Assembly: GCA_937872175.1 (NCBI GenBank)
Contig: CALMPI010000018.1
Coordinates: 62,001-126,000, forward strand
Direction of reading: 5' to 3'
DNA from: an uncultured Flavobacteriales bacterium
GTDB taxonomy: Bacteria > Bacteroidota > Bacteroidia > Flavobacteriales_F > PHOS-HE28
DNA length: 64,000 bases
Part shown: in pieces, positions 23,264 through 31,195 of the stretch
Layout of the letters: each line of letters starts with the position of its first letter
Position numbering within the stretch: the first letter of the stretch is position 1
Notes under the pieces: model-generated
The model's database searches: none
What the model saw: only the letters and a program-made list of their open reading frames with translations
Told to the model about the DNA's origin: nothing
Position numbers and translations under genes: made by a program

Positions 23264-24536
23264 TGATGTTCACGCACTCCATCAGCTGCTCGGCGGTGAT
23301 CACCAGCGGCGGGGCGAAGCGGATGATGTCGCCGTGGGTGGGCTTGGCCAGCAGGCCGTTGTCGCGCAGGAGCAGGCAAAGCTCCCAGGCGCTCTTCGGG
23401 CTGCCATCCGGCGCCGTGCGGGCTTCGATCACGAGCGCATTCAGCAGCCCGCGGCCGCGCACCAGCTTCACGAAAGGGTACTCCTCCACCAGCTTCCGCA
23501 TCTCGGCACGGAACAACTCACCGAGCCGGTCGGCGTTGCCGCACAGGTCCTCGTCCTGCACGATGCCGAGCGCCTCGATGGCCAGGCGCGCGCCCATGGG
23601 GTTGCCGCCGTAGGTGCTGCCGTGGGTGCCGGGGGTGAAGACGTTCATCACCGCATCGCCGGCCAGCACGGCGCTCACCGGGTACATGCCGCCGCTGAGG
23701 GCCTTGGCGAGGATCACCACATCGGGGCGCTGCACCCCTTCGCGTGCTTCGCAGAGGCCCTTGGTGCAGTGGCAGCCGCTGTGGTGGCAGGAGGCGAGCA
23801 GCCGGCCGGTGCGCGCGATGCCGGTCTGGATCTCGTCCGCGATGAAGAGCACGTTGCGGGCCTTGCAGGCGGCGATGGCGCGGGGGATGTAGTCGTCGGC
23901 CGGCACGTACACGCCTTTCTCCCCCTGGATGGGTTCCACCAGGAAGGCGCAGACGTGCGGGTCCGCCAGCGCCTTCTCCAGCGCAGGGATGTCGTCGTAG
24001 GGGATCACCTCGAAGCCGGGCGTGAAGGGCCCGAAGCCGCCCTGGCTGTCGGGGTCGGTGCTCATGCTGACGATGGTGATGGTGCGGCCGTGGAAGTTGC
24101 CCTCGCACACGATCACCTTCGCCCGCCCCGCCGGGATGCCCTTCTTCTCGTAGCCCCACTTGCGCGCCATCTTGATCGCCGACTCCACCGCCTCGGCGCC
24201 GGTGTTCATGGGCAGCATGCGGTCGTAGCCGAAGAGGGTGCACACGGTGCGGGCGTATTCGCCGAGCACGCTGTTGTAGAAGGCGCGGCTGGTGAGCGTC
24301 ATGCGCGTGGCCTGCTCCTGCATCACCTTCACGAGGCGCGGGTGGCAGTGGCCCTGGTTCACGGCGCTGTAGGCGCTGAGGAAGTCGTAGTAGCGCTTGC
24401 CTTCCACATCCCACACGAACACGCCCTTGCCGCTGTCGAGCACCACCGGAAGGGGGTGGTAGTTGTGGGCCCCGTAGTGCTCCTCGAGCTCGATGGCCTG
24501 CTGGGTGCGGGTGCGGATGCTGGACTGGATCGACAT
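23235..24536 (-). CDS. rocD: Ornithine--oxo-acid aminotransferase with a Cys/His-rich insertion
   Basis: The 433-residue class III PLP aminotransferase converts L-ornithine and 2-oxoglutarate to glutamate semialdehyde and glutamate. Key parts are [43 protein letters not shown], the PLP lysine Lys278 in ILAKALSGG, and [12 protein letters not shown]. Between RTGRLLA and PDVVILAK the usual short CDHE-type linker is replaced by about 20 residues containing four Cys and three His (residues 249-268). ATG 24536 is chosen from the conserved N-terminus. The gene is flanked by two toxin-antitoxin modules, and the 3' end is duplicated at 22593. Confidence 0.93.
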   Translation of the reverse strand: MSIQSSIRTRTQQAIELEEHYGAHNYHPLPVVLDSGKGVFVWDVEGKRYYDFLSAYSAVNQGHCHPRLVKVMQEQATRMTLTSRAFYNSVLGEYARTVCTLFGYDRMLPMNTGAEAVESAIKMARKWGYEKKGIPAGRAKVIVCEGNFHGRTITIVSMSTDPDSQGGFGPFTPGFEVIPYDDIPALEKALADPHVCAFLVEPIQGEKGVYVPADDYIPRAIAACKARNVLFIADEIQTGIARTGRLLASCHHSGCHCTKGLCEAREGVQRPDVVILAKALSGGMYPVSAVLAGDAVMNVFTPGTHGSTYGGNPMGARLAIEALGIVQDEDLCGNADRLGELFRAEMRKLVEEYPFVKLVRGRGLLNALVIEARTAPDGSPKSAWELCLLLRDNGLLAKPTHGDIIRFAPPLVITAEQLMECVNIIRTSVRQFA

Positions 24537-24569
24537 GGCTGGAAGGACGGGCGTTTCTTGGGGAAGCGG

Positions 24570-24577
24570 CAAAACTA
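24570..24577 (-). promoter_or_regulatory. TAnnTTTG -7 box for rocD
   Basis: The minus strand reads TAGTTTTG, a perfect match to TAnnTTTG, 33 bases before the rocD ATG. This gives a short leader of roughly 30 bases and makes rocD independent of the upstream toxin-antitoxin pair. Confidence 0.55.
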
Positions 24578-24626
24578 GGGCTTCGGGGCCGTGCGTTCGG
24601 CGAACCTCCAGGTCATGCGACATTCC

Positions 24627-24956
24627 CTATTCCGGTATCCAGCTCAGCAATTGTTCCAACTCCTTGTCCGAAAGCGTATCGCGCTCCGCCTTGTCGTAGA
24701 GCGCCAGCAGATGCACCGTGTCGCCTGCCACATGAACATGCGTGATCACCCTGCCTCCACCGCTCTTCCCGCGGCCTTTCGACGTGATCGACAGTCGGAC
24801 CTTGTAGCAGTCCTTCCCGAGGGACTTCCCGATGAAGGGGTCACGCTCCAGGATGGCACCCAAGGTTGCGACGTCCTTCTTCAAGGAAGGATACTTCTTC
24901 AAGAGCCGTTTCAGGTCGCGCTGGAAGGGCCGCAGCGCAATGACCTCAAAGCTCAT
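24627..24956 (-). CDS. RelE-family mRNA interferase-like toxin (second TA module)
   Basis: The 109-residue basic protein has RPFQRDLKRLLKKYPSLKKDVATLG, CYKVRLSITSKGRGKSGGGRVITHV and LLALYDKAERDTLSDKELEQLL. This is the pattern of the RelE/HigB-like group that includes YafQ-like and Bacteroidota toxins. The N-terminus overlaps the antitoxin gene by 11 bases. It belongs to a different branch from the first toxin at 22652. Confidence 0.82.
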   Translation of the reverse strand: MSFEVIALRPFQRDLKRLLKKYPSLKKDVATLGAILERDPFIGKSLGKDCYKVRLSITSKGRGKSGGGRVITHVHVAGDTVHLLALYDKAERDTLSDKELEQLLSWIPE

Positions 24957-25152
24957 CGAGGAACTGCTTCAACGGCTTGCCTTTGCGAGCACCGCGTTTG
25001 ATCTCGCCGACCTCTGCCATCGCCTCGATCAGGTCCTCAACCCGACGGGACTTATCCTTGCTCAACGGAGCGACCTTGACGAAAGAGATGCTACTGAGCA
25101 GCTCGATCATCATTTTAGCCTTGCTCGTAGGTACTTCAAGGAGGATCTTCAT
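24946..25152 (-). CDS. Antitoxin of the second TA module
   Basis: The 68-residue protein has a beta start (KILLEVPTSKAKMMIELLSSI) and a charged helical C-terminus (SRRVEDLIEAMAEVGEIKRG, KPLKQFLDEL). It precedes and overlaps the RelE-like toxin by 11 bases, the usual antitoxin-first order. I do not recognise a named antitoxin family. It is divergent from rlmD, with 44 bases between starts that must hold both promoters. Confidence 0.75.
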   Translation of the reverse strand: MKILLEVPTSKAKMMIELLSSISFVKVAPLSKDKSRRVEDLIEAMAEVGEIKRGARKGKPLKQFLDEL

Positions 25153-25196
25153 GGCCTGTCAAAGATAAGCGGCTCAACCTTCCATCTTTGCCGCCC

Positions 25197-26627
25197 ATGC
25201 CGCGCCGCGCGTCCCGTCCCGCCGAAGAGGTGGCCGCCGTACCCATCACGGGCTGGGGCGCCAACGGCAAGGCCCTGGCGCGGTTGGACGGACTGGTGGT
25301 CTTCGTCACCGGCGCGGTGCCCGGCGACACGGCCGACCTGCGGATCCACACCCGCAAGAAGAGCTTCGCCGAGGCGTCGGCCACCCGCATCGTGGAGCCC
25401 AGCCCCGACCGGGTGCAGCCCTTCTGCCGGCACTTCGGCAGCTGCGGCGGCTGCAAGTGGCAGGACCTGGACTACGCGAAGCAGCTCGAGTTCAAGCGCC
25501 AGCAGGTGATCGACAACCTGGAGCGCCTCGGCGGGTTGGAGCTGCCGGAGGTGCAGCCCACCCTGCCCTCCCCCGCCACGCGCGGCTACCGCAACAAGCT
25601 CGAGTTCACCGCCAGCGCGCACCGCTGGTTCACCCACGCCGAGCTGCGGACCATGGGCGACATCGCCGACCGCAACGCCCTGGGCTTCCACATCCCCCAG
25701 CGCTTCGACCGCGTGCTGCAGGTGGACGAGTGCCATCTGCAACCCGCCCCGAGCGATGCGGTCCGGAACTTCCTCCGCGCCAGGGCCGCCGAACTGGGCC
25801 TGAGCTTCTACAACATCCGCGAGCACCAGGGGGGCCTGCGCACGGTGATGGTGCGGACCACCCTCACGGGCGAATGCATGGTGCTGACGGCCTTCGGTGA
25901 GGACCGGCCCGAACAGCGCACCGCCCTGCTCGATGCGCTGCTGGAGGCCTTCCCGCAGCTCACCAGCGTGCTGTGGACGGTGAACAGCAAGCGCAACGAC
26001 ACGCTGTGGGACCTCGACATCCAGGTGCACGCCGGGCGCGATCATCTGGTGGAGGTGTTCACCGATGCCGCCACGGGACGCGCGCTGCGCTACCGCATCG
26101 GGCCCAAGAGCTTCTTCCAGACCAACCCGGCGCAGGCCCAGGCCATGTACGCGCTCACGCGCGAGCTGGCGGGCCTCACGGGGACCGAGCGGGTCTACGA
26201 CCTGTACAGCGGTGCGGGCACCATCAGCCTCTACGTGGCCGGGCAGGCCGCGCAGGTGGTGGGCGCGGAGATCGTGCCCGAGGCCGTGGAGGACGCCTGG
26301 GCCAACGCCCGGCTGAACGGCATCACCAACGTGCACTTCGAGGCGGGCGACCTGCGCCATCTGCTGGACGCCGCCTTTGTGCAGCGCAACGGGCGCCCCG
26401 ATGTGGTGATCACCGATCCGCCGCGCGCGGGTATGCACGAGGACGTGGTGATGCGCCTGCGCGAGATGGCCCCGCCCCGCATCGTGTACGTGAGCTGCAA
26501 CCCCGCCACCCAGGCCCGCGACCTGGCCCTGCTGAACGACCTTTACCGCGTCACTTTCGTGCGACCGGTGGACATGTTCCCGCACACCTTCCACGTGGAG
26601 AACATCGTCCGGCTGGACCGCCGCTGA
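25197..26627 (+). CDS. rlmD: 23S rRNA (uracil-C5)-methyltransferase, RlmD/RumA type
   Basis: The 476-residue protein has an N-terminal TRAM-like domain, the iron-sulfur motif PFCRHFGSCGGCKW, the SAM-binding region RVYDLYSGAGTISLYVA, DPPRAGMHEDVV and the nucleophile cysteine motif IVYVSCNPATQARDL. It methylates uridine in 23S rRNA (U1939 in E. coli for RlmD). The C-terminal VDMFPHTFHVENIVRL is characteristic of the family. ATG 25197 is used; a CATCTTTG box ends 6 bases before it, and a TTG at 25188 is inside that box. Confidence 0.92.
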   Translation: MPRRASRPAEEVAAVPITGWGANGKALARLDGLVVFVTGAVPGDTADLRIHTRKKSFAEASATRIVEPSPDRVQPFCRHFGSCGGCKWQDLDYAKQLEFKRQQVIDNLERLGGLELPEVQPTLPSPATRGYRNKLEFTASAHRWFTHAELRTMGDIADRNALGFHIPQRFDRVLQVDECHLQPAPSDAVRNFLRARAAELGLSFYNIREHQGGLRTVMVRTTLTGECMVLTAFGEDRPEQRTALLDALLEAFPQLTSVLWTVNSKRNDTLWDLDIQVHAGRDHLVEVFTDAATGRALRYRIGPKSFFQTNPAQAQAMYALTRELAGLTGTERVYDLYSGAGTISLYVAGQAAQVVGAEIVPEAVEDAWANARLNGITNVHFEAGDLRHLLDAAFVQRNGRPDVVITDPPRAGMHEDVVMRLREMAPPRIVYVSCNPATQARDLALLNDLYRVTFVRPVDMFPHTFHVENIVRLDRR

Positions 26628-26638
26628 CCCCCCTCACC

Positions 26639-27331
26639 ATGCGCCTCCTTGCCCTGCTTCCGCTGTGCGCCCCGGCCCTCGCGCTGGGGCAGACCCTGAC
26701 CGATCAGACCATCGAGCTCACCGTGCACGACACCGTGCCGCTCCGCTTCAGCGAGGTGGTGTACGAGATCCGCTGGAGCGATCGCGGCGACCAGCCCTAC
26801 GCGGAGAACGCGGACTGGGAGAAGGTGCAGCGCGAGCTGGCGGCGCGTGCGGACCGCGAGCTGGGGAAGCTGGAGAAGGAGCTGCGCGGCATGGGCCATG
26901 CCGTGGTGCGGACCACCGATGCCGGCGACGACCTTTCCCTCGCCCTGTACGCGCAACCGCCCCAACCGGTGCTGCGCGTGACCGCCGGGGACCGGGAGGC
27001 GTTGAAGCCGATGGTGGAGGTCCTGCGCGGGCGTCCGGGCCTGGAAGGACAACTCGTGCACTGGCGCTTCGACCAGCCCGAGGGCGCGCAGACCGCGGTG
27101 CTGCAGGCCATGTACACCACGGCGGAACAGCGTGCCCGCGCCATCGCCACGCTCGCGGGACGCAAGCTGGGCAAGCTGCTGGCCGCCTACGAGCCCCAGG
27201 CGAAGGAGACCGGTCTGCTGGAGCTGCTGGGGATGCTGGATGGCCGCGAGCGTGCCTACGACGACCCCGTTCAGGCCACCCTGGCCGCCCGGCAGCGCAG
27301 CATGGTGTTCCGGTTCGCGCTGATCGACTGA
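26639..27331 (+). CDS. Hypothetical exported protein
   Basis: The 230-residue protein has a signal peptide (LLALLPLCAPALALGQ). The rest is charged and mixed alpha/beta, with VHDTVPLRFSEVVYEIRWSD, GLEGQLVHWRFDQPEGAQTAVLQ and RARAIATLAGRKLGKLL. The last stretch recalls SIMPL-type periplasmic proteins, but the match is too weak to name. It starts 11 bases after rlmD and probably shares its transcript. A hairpin at 27355-27373 follows. Confidence 0.6.
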   Translation: MRLLALLPLCAPALALGQTLTDQTIELTVHDTVPLRFSEVVYEIRWSDRGDQPYAENADWEKVQRELAARADRELGKLEKELRGMGHAVVRTTDAGDDLSLALYAQPPQPVLRVTAGDREALKPMVEVLRGRPGLEGQLVHWRFDQPEGAQTAVLQAMYTTAEQRARAIATLAGRKLGKLLAAYEPQAKETGLLELLGMLDGRERAYDDPVQATLAARQRSMVFRFALID

Positions 27332-27354
27332 GGCACGGCGCCGGCCGCCCATCA

Positions 27355-27373
27355 CCCACCGCGGCGCGGTGGG
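27355..27373. terminator. Hairpin between convergent genes
   Basis: CCCACCGC pairs perfectly with GCGGTGGG around a GGC loop, between the stop at 27331 and the convergent stop at 27375. There is no clear T-run, so termination efficiency is uncertain. Confidence 0.45.
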
Positions 27374-27374
27374 G

Positions 27375-28445
27375 CTACTCCACCACCTTGTCGATGTAGC
27401 GGGAGTTCATCACCCCCAGCGCGCCCATGTACCGCAGCTTGAAGCTCATCACCGCGCCCACCCGGTAGTCGTGCGGGCTGTCGCCCAGATCGACCACCAG
27501 CATGTCGCTGCTGGCCTCGATGATGTGCACATGCTCGTCCTCGGGGATGAGGAAGCCCGGTTGCACATCGAGCAGGCCGATGTCGAGGATGGCCCGGTAC
27601 GAGGTGCGCCCCCGGTCGGCCGCATCGAACTCCGGCCTGTGGCCCGATGGGTTCTCCGCCTGCACCCCGATGGGCACCACCGGTTTCTCGTAGAGCTCGA
27701 TCACTTCGGCGAAGAGCATGAACACATCGGCCTCCATGCCGGGCAGCACGCCCCCGGTGAACAGGTCGGCCCCGAAGAAGAGCGCCTCGCCGATGCGGAA
27801 GTGGTTGATCCCCTTGGGCAGCTCCCTGTTCAACATCAGCGGCACGGTGACGGTGGTGCCGCCGCTCACCCAGGGGATCACGCGGTCGAAGCGGGCCTCG
27901 ATGAGCTGCTTGTAGAGGCTGAGCTGGATGAGCTTGTCCGCGCTCGGCATGATGCCGTTGAGGCAGTTGAGGTTGGTGCCCAGCCCGATGATCTCGATCC
28001 CCGGCAACTGGAACACCTGCGCGTAGAAGTCCGTGAGGTGTTCGCCCATCACACCCTCGCGCAGGTCGCCCATCTCCACCATGATGATGATCTTGTGCTG
28101 GCGGTCCTGCTTCACCGCCTCCTCGCTCAGCCCCTTGATGGTGAAGAGGTCCGTGTTGAAGCTCACGTCCGCATAGCGCACCACGCTGGCGATGCTGCGT
28201 TTCGCGGGGGGCTTGATGTAGACGGTCTGCACCCCGGGCGCGATGGCCTTGATCGCCTTCAGGTTGCTGATGCGCGTGTCGTGCATCTCGGTGATGCCCA
28301 GGTCCACCAGCTCCTGCAGGTAGGTGCGGTTGCCGCAGAGGAGCTTGGTGACCACACCCCACGCGATGCCGTTGCCGTCGAACCAGCGCTGCAGCACGGC
28401 GTGGTTCCTCCGCAGCTTGTCGCGATAGAGCTTCAGGTAAGCCAT
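27375..28445 (-). CDS. Alanine/ornithine-racemase-family PLP enzyme
   Basis: The 356-residue fold type III PLP enzyme has the lysine region AWGVVTKLLCGN (VTKxxCG pattern of ornithine-racemase-like enzymes), MHDTRISNLKAIK, IIIMVEMGDLREGV, GLGTNLNCLNG and INHFRIGEALFFG. In the characterised branch the enzyme interconverts D- and L-ornithine; substrate specificity cannot be read directly. It is the last gene of a five-gene leftward operon, starting 3 bases after the canonical alanine racemase gene. Confidence 0.85.
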   Translation of the reverse strand: MAYLKLYRDKLRRNHAVLQRWFDGNGIAWGVVTKLLCGNRTYLQELVDLGITEMHDTRISNLKAIKAIAPGVQTVYIKPPAKRSIASVVRYADVSFNTDLFTIKGLSEEAVKQDRQHKIIIMVEMGDLREGVMGEHLTDFYAQVFQLPGIEIIGLGTNLNCLNGIMPSADKLIQLSLYKQLIEARFDRVIPWVSGGTTVTVPLMLNRELPKGINHFRIGEALFFGADLFTGGVLPGMEADVFMLFAEVIELYEKPVVPIGVQAENPSGHRPEFDAADRGRTSYRAILDIGLLDVQPGFLIPEDEHVHIIEASSDMLVVDLGDSPHDYRVGAVMSFKLRYMGALGVMNSRYIDKVVE

Positions 28446-28448
28446 GGT

Positions 28449-29597
28449 TCAGGGGATGACCGTCCGTGGGATGTCGCGCGGCAGGCGCGTCAGCAGCTCG
28501 TAGTTGAGCTGTTCGCTCAGTTCGCTGAAGCTGGCCACCGTGATGCGATGGTCGCCCTGCTCACCGATCAGGACGACCTCATCGCCCTTCTCCACGCCCG
28601 GGATGTCGGTGATGTCCACGCTGATGGCGTTCATGTTGACGATGCCGGCGACCCGCGCCTGCTGCCCGCGCACCAGCACACGGCCCAGGTTGCTGAGCCC
28701 GCGGTCGAAGCCGTGCGCGTAGCCCACCGGCACCACGGCGATGCGCATGTCGTGCGCCGCTTCACTGCTGGTGCCATATCCGATGAAGCCGCCCGCCGCC
28801 ACGCTGGTGATGGCCATGACGCGGCTCTTCCAGCCGATGAGGCGCTTGAGCGGATCGGTGGACGCACCGCTCACCGCGCTGTAGCGGAACCAGGTCTCCT
28901 GGTTGGGCCAGAAGCCGTACTGCATGATGCCGACGCGCGCCATCGGCCCCACCGTATGCGGATAGTTCATCACGGCCGCACTGCACGCCTGGTGGGCATA
29001 GGCCGGATGCAGGCCGGCCTGCCGGAACCGGGCCCGCGCCGCGTCGAAGTGCGCCATCTGGGCGGTGACGCGCTGATCGTTGCTGCTGCTCTCCGCCCCG
29101 GCGAAATGGGTGAAGAGGCCCATCAGCTCGATGTGCTCGTCATGGGCGCGCATCAGGTCCAGCGCGGGTCCCAGCGCGGTGCGGTCGAAGCCGGTGCGGT
29201 GCATGCCGGTCTCCACCTCGATGTGGATGCGCGCCTTGCGCTTCTGCCTGCCCGCCTCGCCGATGGCCTGCTCCAGCCGGTCCCGGTCGTGCACGCAGAA
29301 CTCCACGCCATGCTCCACCGCCCAGGCCAGGCCGTCGCCCTCCACCATGCCCATGATGAAGAGGTCCGGACACTTCCGCAGGTGCTCCACCACATGCCAC
29401 GCTTCATCGGCGGAGTACACCCCGAAGTAGTCGACGCCCTCTTCCATGGCCAGCGGGATGAAGGCGTCCAGGCCATGCCCGTACGCATTGCCCTTCACCA
29501 CGCTGCACAACCGCGCACCGTTGAGCCGCTGACGCAGGAAGGCGAGGTTCCTGCGCATCGCACTACGGCTGATGGTGATGGTGCTCGGTTCGAACAT
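28449..29597 (-). CDS. alr: Alanine racemase
   Basis: The 382-residue protein has the PLP lysine motif VVKGNAYGHG (Lys35; canonical VVKANAYGHG), VETGMHRTGFD, GLFTHFAGAES, RVGIMQYGFWP and the catalytic Tyr region GGFIGYGTSS, then NMNAISVDI. It supplies D-alanine for peptidoglycan, or could act on other amino acids in this operon. The Ala-to-Gly change beside the lysine and the FWP motif are slight departures. It starts directly against the M20 gene stop. Confidence 0.92.
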   Translation of the reverse strand: MFEPSTITISRSAMRRNLAFLRQRLNGARLCSVVKGNAYGHGLDAFIPLAMEEGVDYFGVYSADEAWHVVEHLRKCPDLFIMGMVEGDGLAWAVEHGVEFCVHDRDRLEQAIGEAGRQKRKARIHIEVETGMHRTGFDRTALGPALDLMRAHDEHIELMGLFTHFAGAESSSNDQRVTAQMAHFDAARARFRQAGLHPAYAHQACSAAVMNYPHTVGPMARVGIMQYGFWPNQETWFRYSAVSGASTDPLKRLIGWKSRVMAITSVAAGGFIGYGTSSEAAHDMRIAVVPVGYAHGFDRGLSNLGRVLVRGQQARVAGIVNMNAISVDITDIPGVEKGDEVVLIGEQGDHRITVASFSELSEQLNYELLTRLPRDIPRTVIP

Positions 29598-30764
29598 TCA
29601 GGTCAGTTGGCGGACGATGCGCTCGAACACGGCGATCCCCTGCGGGAGGAGGTCCTCGGGGAAGTCGTAGTCGGGGTTGTGCAGGGCGGGCGTTCCCTCC
29701 CCCGCCCCCAGCCCGAACATGCAACCGGGGAAGCGCTGCGTGAAGAGCCCGAAATCCTCGCCGAACTTGAAGGGATGCTCCGGCACCCGGTGATCGAGCC
29801 CCTCCGCCTCCACGGCCTCGCGCACCAGGTCCACCGTGGCGGCATCGTTGCGGTTGGCGTGGAAGTGCTGGGTGTAGGTGATGTCGAGCTTCAGCCGGTG
29901 CCGCACGCCCACTTCGTTGGCGATGGCCTCCACCTCGCGCTGCAAGCGCTCGAGCTCCGCATCATGCCAGCAGCGCAGGGTGAGATGCACCTCGGCGGAG
30001 CCCGCGCTGATGCCGTAGTCCTTGCTGCCGAGGCGTGCGAACACCGGAGTGACCACCCGCATGTGCGCGTCGGACGGCACGTTGTGGTCCAACGCCAGGC
30101 TGCGGGTGATGAGCTCGCCCATGGCGGCCGCCGGATTGATGCCGTGCTCGGGTTCGGCGGCGTGCGAGGTCCTGCCCTTCAGGGTGATGATGATGCTGTT
30201 GACCGCGGCGGTGAAGCTGTCGGTGCGCAGCATGACCGTGCCCTTGGGGATGCCCGGCAGGTTGTGCAGTGCGAACACGCGATCGAACCGCATCCCCCTC
30301 ACCCGCGGATCCGCCAGCACCGCCTCGGCACCCAGGCCGTTCTCCTCGGCCGGCTGGAACAGCAGCCAGACCCTGCCGCTCGCCGGTCGCTCGGCCGCGA
30401 GCCGCTCGGCCAGCCCGCACAGGATCGCCATGTGGCCATCGTGCCCGCACTTGTGCGAACGCCCCTCGATCGTGGAGCGGTGCGCGAAGTCGTTCTCCTC
30501 CTCGATGGGCAGCGCGTCGAGCTCGCAGCGGAAGAGCAGCTCCGGGCCGTTCAAGCGGCCGCCGAAGCACGCGAGCACGCCCGTGCCGCCCACGTGCGTG
30601 AGCAGCGCATCGGGGGCCAGCACTTCGAGGTAGCGCTTGATGCGGTCCGCGGTCCAGTGCTCCTCCATGGCGGTCTCCGGATGCGCATGAAGTTCTCGAC
30701 GCAGGTAGACCAGCTTCCGCAGCAGGCCATCGTTCACTGGGGAAGGGATGCTCGTCCTCCTCAT
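29598..30764 (-). CDS. M20-family amidohydrolase (N-acyl amino acid deacylase-like)
   Basis: The 388-residue protein is of the M20D group (hippurate/IAA-amino acid/acetyl-diaminopimelate deacylase type). Motifs are LRRELHAHPE, the metal cysteine-histidine motif KCGHDGHMAILCG, LLFQPAEENG and a dimerisation domain with GRTSHAAEPEHGINP. The final metal ligand is in FGLGAGEGTPALHNPDYDF (split as FGLGAGEG and ALHNPDYDF). It removes an acyl group from an amino acid nitrogen. The start overlaps the GNAT stop (ATGA). It sits beside an acetyltransferase and two racemases, so N-acylated or D-amino acids are likely substrates (inference). Confidence 0.87.
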   Translation of the reverse strand: MRRTSIPSPVNDGLLRKLVYLRRELHAHPETAMEEHWTADRIKRYLEVLAPDALLTHVGGTGVLACFGGRLNGPELLFRCELDALPIEEENDFAHRSTIEGRSHKCGHDGHMAILCGLAERLAAERPASGRVWLLFQPAEENGLGAEAVLADPRVRGMRFDRVFALHNLPGIPKGTVMLRTDSFTAAVNSIIITLKGRTSHAAEPEHGINPAAAMGELITRSLALDHNVPSDAHMRVVTPVFARLGSKDYGISAGSAEVHLTLRCWHDAELERLQREVEAIANEVGVRHRLKLDITYTQHFHANRNDAATVDLVREAVEAEGLDHRVPEHPFKFGEDFGLFTQRFPGCMFGLGAGEGTPALHNPDYDFPEDLLPQGIAVFERIVRQLT

Positions 30765-31195
30765 CGGTGCAGACGCATTTCGAGGTACTTGTTGGTGAAG
30801 CCAAGGGCCTCGTAGAGCTTGCGGGCCGGATTGTCCGGCTCCACGTGCAGGGCGACGGCACCCTTCGCGCGTGTGAGCGCCTCCTGCATCAGCGTCCGGC
30901 CCAGGCCCTGCCCGCGCAAGGCGCGGTCCACCGCGATGTACACCAGGATGTTCTCCGGGATGTAGCCGCCCATGCCGGTCTCGTTCACCACCACGGCGCC
31001 CTGGACCGCATCACCGTCCACGGCCAGCACCACGAAGCCACCACGGTGTGGATCGAAGACGTAGGCCAGGCACTTCAGGATGTCCTCCCTGCGGTCACCG
31101 AACTGGTCCAGGTGCACCTCCAGGAAATGTGCGATGCGGTCGTTGGAGAACTGCGGATGCGGCCCGGTGGCGCTGTCCAGGTGGATGAATTCCAT
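30761..31195 (-). CDS. GNAT-family N-acetyltransferase
   Basis: The 144-residue GNAT protein has the acetyl-CoA-binding motif A ALRGQGLGRTLMQEAL and the C-terminal NPARKLYEALGF motif. The N-terminal half (HFLEVHLDQFGDRREDILKCLAYVF) is typical of small GNATs in Bacteroidota. It probably acetylates a small amine or amino acid. It starts one base from the symporter stop and overlaps the M20 gene. Confidence 0.85.
   Translation of the reverse strand: MEFIHLDSATGPHPQFSNDRIAHFLEVHLDQFGDRREDILKCLAYVFDPHRGGFVVLAVDGDAVQGAVVVNETGMGGYIPENILVYIAVDRALRGQGLGRTLMQEALTRAKGAVALHVEPDNPARKLYEALGFTNKYLEMRLHR

Noticed and set aside
26639-27331. Assignment of the exported protein to the SIMPL family
   Set aside because: Only one short segment looks similar; the length and rest of the pattern are not convincing.
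27369-30815. Long plus-strand open frame opposite the racemase operon (about 1148 codons)
   Set aside because: It is fully antisense to four clearly recognisable enzyme genes and has no recognisable domain.
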